64,000 nt of DNA. It comes from Moorella humiferrea (GTDB lineage: Bacteria; Bacillota; DSM-521; Neomoorellales; Neomoorellaceae). The stretch lies in assembly GCF_039233145.1 (NCBI RefSeq), contig NZ_CP136419.1, forward strand, positions 842,001 through 906,000, given 5' to 3'. A program made the position numbers and the translations under genes. How positions within the stretch are numbered: position 1 is the stretch's first letter; each line of letters begins with the position of its first letter. Positions 57,593 through 64,000 of this stretch are shown piece by piece. The notes under the pieces were generated by a model that saw only the letters and a program-made list of their open reading frames with translations, was not told where the DNA came from and did not search any database.

Positions 57593-58828
57593 GGTTTTTA
57601 GAAGGAAAAACCATTCTGTTGGGGGTATGCGGCGGGATTGCCGCCTATAAAGCGGCAGATTTATGCCGTCAGCTGGTTCAGGAAGGGGCCGCCGTTCAGG
57701 TCCTTATGACGGCCGAGGCGGAAGAATTTATCGCCCCCCTTACCTTCAGCACCCTCACCGGTCGTCCGGCCTTAAAGGAAATGTTTAACGGCGGAGGAAG
57801 TCCCCTGACCCATATCGATTTGGCCAATAAGGCCGATCTTTTTCTTATCGCCCCCGCGACGGCCAACATATTGGCCAAACTGGCTTTGGGGCTGGCCGAC
57901 GATCTCCTGAGTACCACGGCCCTGGCCGTCACCTGTCCCGCCCTGGTAGCTCCGGCCATGAATGTCAATATGTATGCCAACGCTGCCGTCCAGGAAAATT
58001 TGGCCGTTTTACGACGGCGGGGGTGGAGCATCATCGAACCCGAAGAAGGTTTTCTGGCCTGCGGCACCACGGGCAAAGGGCGCCTGGCCGGGTTAGAGCG
58101 AATTGTTGCCGCCTGCCGGCGCTCCCTGGCACCCCAGGATTACCGAGAACTATTCGTGTTGGTTACTGCCGGAGGCACCAGGGAGCCCCTGGATCCGGTG
58201 AGGTACATAGGGAATTACAGTTCCGGAAAGATGGGTTATGCCCTGGCCCAGGCCGCCTGGGAGCGCGGTGCCCGGGTGACCCTGATTTCCGCCAGTTCCC
58301 TGCCGCCGCCCTCCGAGGTAGAAATGGTGCGGGTAGAGACGGCAGAAGAAATGTGGAATGCCGTGGTCAAAAATTTTGATAAGGCGGACGTTGTTTTGAA
58401 GGCAGCCGCCGTGGCTGATTTTCGACCGGCGTCCCGCTCGGCGCAAAAGATTAAAAAAGGCGATAACCACAAGCTGATCCTTGAGCTGGAACCCACGGTA
58501 GACATCCTGGCCTCCCTGGGCAGGAGAAAGGAAAGACAAATATTAGTGGGGTTTGCGGCAGAAACAGAGGAACTGCTAGCCAATGCCCGGCAAAAGCTGG
58601 AAGACAAGCGCCTCGATTTAATAGTGGCAAATGACGTTACCCGGCCCGGAGCGGGATTCGGCAGCGATACCAATATTTGCACCCTACTTTTCCCTGACGG
58701 GAGAAAAGAGGAGCTTCCCCGTCTGACCAAATTGGAAGCAGCCCACCGCATCCTGGACGCCGTAAAAACCCTGCCGCATTTTCCGGGGCGGGAAAGGGAA
58801 AAGGGGCCGGAAAGGGAGGAATGCAGAA

Positions 58829-58839
<11 letters not shown>
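57589..58839 (+). CDS. coaBC: Bifunctional phosphopantothenoylcysteine decarboxylase/synthetase CoaBC (Dfp)
   Basis: Two steps of coenzyme A synthesis in one protein. The N-terminal FMN-dependent CoaC domain (about 1-180) carries '[13 protein letters not shown]', 'PAMNVNMY' and the catalytic Cys in '[12 protein letters not shown]'; the C-terminal CoaB domain carries '[25 protein letters not shown]' and 'AAAVADFRP'. GTG start overlapping rpoZ by 4 nt. 416 aa. In many Bacillota priA follows; here metK follows instead. Confidence 0.95.
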
Positions 58840-60016
<1,177 letters not shown>

Positions 60017-60442
60017 GGCAGAATCATCGTCCTGGGGGCCGCCGTCTGGCAGAACGGTCCCAGCCCGGCTTTGCTGGAGCGACTGGCAATTACCGAAGAT
60101 CTTTTTCATAAGGGGTATGCGCCGGCGATAATTACGACGGGCGGTGCCGGTACCTTGAATCCGACCCCCGAAGGTACCGCCGCCCGCTTAACCCTTATCG
60201 CCAGCGGGATACCCCGTGATGTTGTCTATGAAGAAGTTAAATCGCGCAATACCAGGGAGAACCTTGAGGGCGCCAGGGAAATCATGCAAAAGCACGATAA
60301 TTACCAATTGCTGCGGGCCGTCAATGAAGCCAGGCGGGTGGGTATAGACGCTTCCGGTTGTGGCGTTCAGAAAACGACAATATTTCGGCCACCCCTGGTG
60401 TTGCGGGAGGTATGTAGCAGTTACCAACAGATTAATAAATAA
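60017..60442 (+). pseudogene. Decayed DUF218 (YdcF/SanA-like) gene
   Basis: The frame directly after the metK stop reads 'GRIIVLGAAVWQNGPSPALLERL', 'GYAPAIITTGGAG' and 'EVKSRNTRENLEGAREIMQKH', all DUF218 signatures. Three defects: no start codon and no N-terminal membrane helix, because the metK stop abuts the core; about 15 residues of the central 'vvSD..H..RA' strand are missing between 'MQKHDNYQ' and 'LLRAVNEARRVGI'; and the C-terminus runs out after 'LVLREV' just before the IS607 element. The frame itself is open to a TAA at 60440. Confidence 0.75.
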
Positions 60443-60476
60443 TGACAAAACATAACAAAAAGCTTACCATAAAGTT

Positions 60477-60620
60477 ATGGAACTATTAACCATCAGCAAA
60501 GCGGCAAAGAAACTGGGCGTCCATCCTAACAGCCTGCGCAACTGGGAAAAGCGGGGCTTAATCAAGCCTGTCCGTTTGCCTGGAGGCCAGCGCCGGTACT
60601 CCATGGATGAACTTCAATAA
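60477..60620 (+). CDS. tnpA: IS607 TnpA, MerR-type helix-turn-helix part (split)
   Basis: A 47-aa frame, 'LTISKAAKKLGVHPNSLRNWEKRGLI' then 'LPGGQRRYSMDELQ', which is the DNA-binding N-terminus of an IS607 TnpA. In most members this is fused to the serine recombinase; here a TAA at 60618 ends it and the recombinase continues in the +1 frame from 60607, overlapping by 14 nt. It may be a separate protein made by coupled translation, a frameshift fusion, or the result of a 1-base mutation. Confidence 0.75.
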   Translation: MELLTISKAAKKLGVHPNSLRNWEKRGLIKPVRLPGGQRRYSMDELQ

Positions 60621-61143
60621 GCTCTTACAGTCCGGCCAATTGATTGACGGACGCGAGACAGCCGTGCTGTATGCCCGGGTGTCCACCAAAAAGCAGGCCG
60701 ATGCCGGCAACCTGGAGCGGCAGATGGAACGGCTGCGCCAGTATGCTGGAGAACACGGGTTTACCATCAGGGCGGAATTTGCGGACGTGGCCAGCGGCTT
60801 GAATCAGAAGCGCCGTGGCCTGGCCAACGTACTCAAGTTAGCCGAGCAGGGTGAGTATAAGAAACTTATTATTGAGTACCCCGACCGGCTGGCCCGTTTC
60901 GGATATTCGTACATTGAGCGTCATTTAAAATATTGCGGCGTAGAAATAATCGCCATAGCGGAAAAAGAGCCGGAAGACGCCCATACTGAATTGGTCCGGG
61001 ACTTGCTGGCCATAGTCACGTCATTTACTGCCCGGTTATACGGGGCCAGGGGCGGCAAAAAAGTGAGGCAGGGGTTTCGGAAACTAATCGCGGGAGTGGA
61101 GCTGGATGAAGAAACAGCGAAAGAACAAAAAGAGAATGAGTGA
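60607..61143 (+). CDS. tnpA: IS607 TnpA, serine recombinase part
   Basis: A 178-aa small serine recombinase. The nucleophile lies in 'AVLYARVSTKKQADAGNLERQMERL', and 'IEYPDRLARFGYSYIERHLKYCGVEI' and 'ELVRDLLAIVTSFTARLYGARGGKKV' are the conserved core of IS607 transposases. It begins inside the HTH frame and overlaps tnpB by 38 nt. The catalytic core appears intact. Confidence 0.88.
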   Translation: MNFNKLLQSGQLIDGRETAVLYARVSTKKQADAGNLERQMERLRQYAGEHGFTIRAEFADVASGLNQKRRGLANVLKLAEQGEYKKLIIEYPDRLARFGYSYIERHLKYCGVEIIAIAEKEPEDAHTELVRDLLAIVTSFTARLYGARGGKKVRQGFRKLIAGVELDEETAKEQKENE

Positions 61144-62815
61144 ACTTAACGGCGGTCTTAAGTATACCATCTGCGGCGAGTGGTTTCCGGAAGTTTACCC
61201 TGCTTACCGGTCCAAGAAATGGAGCCGGGGGGATGAAGACCCGCTGGGCACCGAGATGCGCCTTTTCTGTGCCTGCGAGCGCTGGGCGTTTAACAGGTTG
61301 CTGGGGGGTCGTTCCCGGGAAAAACTCAAACAAGAAGGCCAAGGGGTATTCGGCTTAAACTCCCGCTATTGTGACGACGCCATACTGAAAGCGAGGGCTA
61401 TCATAGAATCACAAAAAGAACTTCAAGCGCTGGAAATCAAGGAGACAGAAGCCAAACTCGCCCGGGCCAAAAAGAAATTCCACTGGGCTGCAAAGGTCCT
61501 GGACAAAGCGATCAAGGCCAAAGACCCGGCAAAAATCGAGAAAACCAAACGTATTCTCCACGGCCGCAAAGCCCGGGTCAAAAAGCTTGCCGCCAAACTG
61601 GCCGAACTCCAGAAGCATGAAGCTGACGGCACTATCCCCAAGGTAGTATTCGGGGGACGGGCCTTATGGCGGCAGGTCTGCCGGGGCAAGGCCAGCCGGG
61701 AAGAATGGCGCCACACCCGGCAAAACCGGTTATACGCCCGGGGCGACGAAACTAAAGGCGGCAACCCCAACATGAAGGTAGCTTACCAGGAGGGGAGATT
61801 TACCCTGGCGGTCACTATTTCCCATTTATCCGAGCAGAAAGGTACTGACAGCAAAGGAAGGCCCATAATGACCAGGGCACCGCGGGTGGAAGGAGAGCTC
61901 TGGCTGCCGGAAAAACACCGGCTCAAGGTGTGGGAGTTGCTTCTTTCCGGCGCACCCTATAACGTTGAATTGATTAGAGGCCGTGACAACCGGTACAGGG
62001 TCCATATCGCCTTCACCGTGACGGCGCCTGAATTGGTGACCGACCCCAACCGCGGCTACCTTGGGATAGACACCAACCCAGATGGGGTAGCTCTGGCTAA
62101 CGTTAATTATTTTGGCCAGCCCGAGCCCTGGCCGGAAGGCTTCACTGTTCCTTATCCCAAAGCCTTGCACAAATTTGCCGGAGAGTTTCAGACGATAGTA
62201 CACCCGAACGGTTTCCTTTACATCAAGATACCGGAACTGGCTTACAGCCGCAGTTTTAGACGTACTTACCTCATCGGCGTTCTGGCCCAGGTAGTGGTGA
62301 ACATCGCCAGAGTTTTAGGCAAATCTATCGCTATAGAAGACCTGGACTTCGGCAAAGACCGGCTGGACACCGATAAAAAGTTCAATCGCATGGCGGCCAA
62401 TTTTCCTTACCGGAAGATAACCGAAGCTATTATCCGTAAAGCCTACAAAGAAGGCGTCGGCGTAAAGCCGGTCCGGCCAGCTCACACTTCCACCATCGGC
62501 TATTGGAAATACATGGAGCGGTATGGGGTAACAATCCACCATGCCGCCGCATTGGCAATCGCCCGCCGGGCAATAGGTTTTAAAGAACACATCACCAAAG
62601 AGTTAAAACAAAAAATCCAAGCCATTAAAGAAAAGCTGAACCAAAAGGCGAATTCCTTGCCTGGGGAAGGAAAAGGGATGACCCGAAAGGTGAAGCAGCA
62701 AATCATGCGGCTGGGCGAAAAGGTTTCCGTTCATAACGGCTTAGACCGCTATAAACAGGAATCCTTTTATTCAGTCTGGCATGACTTGAAGCAGCTCGCT
62801 TTATCAAGTAGGTGA
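61106..62815 (+). CDS. tnpB: TnpB-like RNA-guided nuclease with an unusual RuvC-III motif
   Basis: A 569-aa TnpB-related protein, longer than the common ~400-aa form owing to an extra helical, coiled-coil-like segment (about 105-180). RuvC-I: D322 in 'GYLGIDTNPDG'. RuvC-II: E411 in 'IAIEDLDFGKD'. RuvC-III: the usual D-x-[NH]-x-A-A pattern reads 'VTIHHAAALAIARRAIGF', with T476 where Asp is expected. The four-cysteine zinc finger normally before RuvC-III is absent; that region reads 'RPAHTSTIGYWKYMERYG'. I recall TnpB-related subfamilies with such changes, so it may be a rearranged active site rather than a dead one. Confidence 0.8.
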   Translation: MKKQRKNKKRMSELNGGLKYTICGEWFPEVYPAYRSKKWSRGDEDPLGTEMRLFCACERWAFNRLLGGRSREKLKQEGQGVFGLNSRYCDDAILKARAIIESQKELQALEIKETEAKLARAKKKFHWAAKVLDKAIKAKDPAKIEKTKRILHGRKARVKKLAAKLAELQKHEADGTIPKVVFGGRALWRQVCRGKASREEWRHTRQNRLYARGDETKGGNPNMKVAYQEGRFTLAVTISHLSEQKGTDSKGRPIMTRAPRVEGELWLPEKHRLKVWELLLSGAPYNVELIRGRDNRYRVHIAFTVTAPELVTDPNRGYLGIDTNPDGVALANVNYFGQPEPWPEGFTVPYPKALHKFAGEFQTIVHPNGFLYIKIPELAYSRSFRRTYLIGVLAQVVVNIARVLGKSIAIEDLDFGKDRLDTDKKFNRMAANFPYRKITEAIIRKAYKEGVGVKPVRPAHTSTIGYWKYMERYGVTIHHAAALAIARRAIGFKEHITKELKQKIQAIKEKLNQKANSLPGEGKGMTRKVKQQIMRLGEKVSVHNGLDRYKQESFYSVWHDLKQLALSSR

Positions 62816-63110
62816 CCCCGTTAGCCGGTATCGGACAAACCGGTAGGCCGCATCTAACAGATCGCGCGGAGGCGTCCGGCACCTGAAAGAATAAAGTGCT
62901 GGACCACTTGACGGTCAACGCAAGGCGGGAACTTTTATGGTTCTCCTTAAGGCCGCGCCTTGCGCCCGTGAAGTGCCGTTCTCCCGTCCGGGTGAGACCC
63001 CCGGGGCCGAGGTCTCCCTGTCGCGCAGCCTGCTCCCAGGGGCAGGCAAATCAAATCCGAAAGGAGCGAAAAGCCTGGTCATGGGGAGGCCGCCTAATAA
63101 GGATTGATAT
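62816..63110 (+). ncRNA. Candidate omega/re-RNA scaffold downstream of tnpB
   Basis: No credible gene lies between the tnpB stop and the tRNA promoter, but stems are dense: GTTAG/CTAAC near 62820-62857; CGCAAGGCG (62919-62927) with CGCCTTGCG (62956-62964), capped by GGAAC/GTTC; GAGACC (62994-62999) with GGTCTC (63011-63016); GCCTGC (63028-63033) with GCAGGC (63042-63047). TnpB guide RNAs come from the 3' end of tnpB and the element's right end, with the guide reaching into flanking DNA. Position and structure fit; no covariance model could be run. Confidence 0.45.
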
Positions 63111-63208
63111 GATGTGTCAAGAATTGTTAGGTTTTTTGAACCAGGTTATAGCAAATCTGGTGAGATTGATTGTTTGGCTTCTTCCGGTTTGATAAGAAAG
63201 ACGCGGTA

Positions 63209-63237
63209 TTGATTTCCCACTTGGGCGGTGTTATAAT
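63209..63237 (+). promoter_or_regulatory. Promoter of tRNA-Thr
   Basis: TTGATT (63209-63214), a 17-bp spacer and a perfect TATAAT (63232-63237), placing the transcript start about 10 nt before the tRNA. Confidence 0.85.
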
Positions 63238-63253
63238 ATCACGTGTGACTGAT

Positions 63254-63328
63254 GCTGATGTGGCTCAGGGGTAGAGCAGCGCACTCGTAATGCGCAGGTC
63301 GAGGGTTCGAATCCCTCCATCAGCTCCA
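63254..63328 (+). tRNA. tRNA-Thr (anticodon CGT)
   Basis: A complete cloverleaf: acceptor GCTGATG/CATCAGC, D arm GCTC/GAGC, anticodon stem GCGCA/TGCGC with loop CTCGTAA (anticodon CGT, reading ACG), variable AGGTC, T arm GAGGG-TTCGAAT-CCCTC, discriminator T and encoded CCA. It has its own promoter and terminator. Confidence 0.97.
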
Positions 63329-63338
63329 GGAATATCAA

Positions 63339-63369
63339 GGCCTCCGGGGTTTGAGACGGAGGCCATTTT
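63339..63369 (+). terminator. Terminator of tRNA-Thr
   Basis: GGCCTCCG (63339-63346) pairs perfectly with CGGAGGCC (63357-63364); ATTTT follows and then the sequence GTGCG of the intron remnant, which interrupts the T-run. Confidence 0.8.
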
Positions 63370-63460
63370 GTGCGCCCGGCATGGGCGTTACTTGGTGGTG
63401 AAAGTCCACTGCAGGCTAGGCAGCACCAGTCTGCTAGCCAAAGGCAGGGGTGCCCACTTG
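63370..63460 (+). mobile_element. 5' remnant of a group II intron, probably class C
   Basis: The segment starts with the group II 5' consensus GTGCG (63370-63374), continues with a GTGG-TGAAAG-TCCAC hairpin and a stem GGCTAG-CAG / CTG-CTAGCC with the AGCCAAAGGCA-type end of domain I subparts, as I recall from bacterial introns. It begins directly after the tRNA terminator stem and its short T-run, the target used by class C introns. After about 63460 the similarity stops; there is no reverse transcriptase and no domain V. The rest, 63461-63613, shows only a GC hairpin (63548-63569) without a T-run. Confidence 0.6.
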
Positions 63461-63613
63461 TTTGACGCATCAATAGACAACAGCATAGCTGTGGCGGAGT
63501 ATCTGGTTTCTTCGACGCAGTAGCGCAGTAGGACTTTTATGTGCAGCAAGCCGCCCAACTGGGCGGCTTGAGCTTTGAAGGAAGAGGAAGGTTGCTATCC
63601 CGGGGTTTTTAGG

Positions 63614-63997
63614 TTAGGGGTCTATTTGCACGGGTTCAATTTCAATAGCACAAATACGGTCTACAGGAATTATGATTTTCCTCATGATCTGTTTATCAAC
63701 GAGCTTGCCGCCGCTGAATACCTTCATGAAAAGGCAATCGCCATGCGCCGGAACTAGAACAACAAAACCCGGGATGAAAAACAATTTGGATCCGTTTATG
63801 ACTTTTTTGCAACAATCGCCGCACTCGAACTCAATGCCAATTTTTTTGTCTTCTTTTTTGTCCCCGTCTTTTTTGTCCTCGTCGAGTTGCAACTCGTTAA
63901 TGGCGGACTCCAGTTCTTCCAATACCGGGTCCTTTTTTTCAGGTAAACCCTCTTTAATCTTGTCAAAAATTGTATTTGTATTAGCCTCTTGAGACAT
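63614..63997 (-). CDS. Hypothetical protein, AT-rich gene
   Basis: A 127-aa minus-strand frame whose ATG lies 4 nt from the window edge, so its ribosome site is not visible. The N-terminal half is very acidic and lysine-rich (DEDKKDGDKKEDKK); the second half holds 'FECGDCCKKVINGSKLFFIPGFVVLVPAHGDCLFM' with four cysteines and a beta-rich pattern ending 'IPVDRICAIEIEPV'. I recognise no family. Codon use is AT-rich (many AAA, GAA, ATT) in contrast to the GC-rich genes before 60000, which suggests transfer. A metal or RNA-binding role would be a guess. Confidence 0.65.
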   Translation of the reverse strand: MSQEANTNTIFDKIKEGLPEKKDPVLEELESAINELQLDEDKKDGDKKEDKKIGIEFECGDCCKKVINGSKLFFIPGFVVLVPAHGDCLFMKVFSGGKLVDKQIMRKIIIPVDRICAIEIEPVQIDP

Positions 63998-64000
63998 GTG

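Larger units (their letters stand above)
60411..63130 (+). mobile_element. IS607-family element (approximate ends)
   Basis: The order MerR-type HTH and serine recombinase (TnpA), TnpB, then a structured noncoding tail is that of IS607 elements. IS607 has no terminal inverted repeats and inserts at GG, so I can only bracket the ends: left between the loss of DUF218 similarity (about 60410) and tnpA (60477), right after the structured tail (about 63090-63135, where GG occurs at 63130). Confidence 0.65.

Noticed and set aside
62896-63192. Plus-strand frame of 98 codons downstream of tnpB
   Set aside because: It reads through the hairpin array and has no ribosome site. Its hydrophobic end (LGFLNQVIANLVRLIVWLLPV) might be the lost tail of the DUF218 gene beyond the IS607, but joining at GG dinucleotides does not restore the frame, so I did not claim it.
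63548-63569. Hairpin AAGCCGCCC/GGGCGGCTT as a terminator
   Set aside because: Neither strand has a T-run after the stem; it is listed only as a hairpin within the spacer.

Overview
The window is a GC-rich, mostly plus-strand stretch of a spore-forming Bacillota chromosome. Pro-sigma-E, sigma-G, SpoIIGA, SpoIIR and SpoVD show that it sporulates. A meso-diaminopimelate MurE (DNPR motif) together with LL-diaminopimelate aminotransferase, a PduL-type phosphotransacetylase next to ileS, many GTG/TTG starts and strong Shine-Dalgarno sites point to a thermophilic acetogen of the Moorella group. The genus is inferred from recognised gene order and protein style, not from a database search.

Bases 1-17820 hold the division and cell wall (dcw) cluster: rsmH (3' end), ftsL, a PASTA-bearing transpeptidase, murE, murF, mraY, murD, ftsW/spoVE, murG, murC, murB, murA, ftsQ, sbp, ftsA and ftsZ, closed by a strong terminator. 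Bases 17830-21760 hold the forespore/mother-cell switch: spoIIGA-sigE behind a promoter with the long spacer known from Bacillus spoIIG, a 209-bp structured inverted-repeat element, sigG behind a sigma-F-like promoter, then spoIIR. Bases 21830-29570 are the ylm/divIVA cluster (ymxH, pgeF, an HlyD-like membrane protein, yggS, sepF, proC, yggT, divIVA, ileS).

Bases 29669-40344 are mixed housekeeping genes: pduL, yteA, a DUF1540-like gene, thiD, lspA, rluD, an orphan DNA methyltransferase, an AEC transporter, a winged-helix/coiled-coil protein whose ribosome-binding site lies in an 11-bp inverted repeat, an ABC-2 exporter, tatA and a DUF1786 protein. An IS1202-like insertion sequence (40330-41759, 18-bp target duplication) sits exactly against the -35 box of the pyr promoter. 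After it come a PyrR-type attenuator, pyrR, carA, carB and pyrF, then hslO, an EamA transporter, rqcH (minus strand), a Ca2+ P-type ATPase, dapF, dapL, yicC, remA, rpoZ (with gmk missing between them), coaBC and metK.

From 60017 on, the chromosome is a patchwork: a decayed DUF218 gene, an IS607-type element (split MerR-HTH/serine recombinase, then a TnpB without zinc-finger cysteines and with Thr at the expected RuvC-III Asp position) followed by a strongly structured noncoding tail that may be its omega/re-RNA, tRNA-Thr(CGT) with its own promoter and terminator, the 5' remnant of a group II intron (probably class C) directly behind that terminator, and an AT-rich hypothetical gene running to the window edge.
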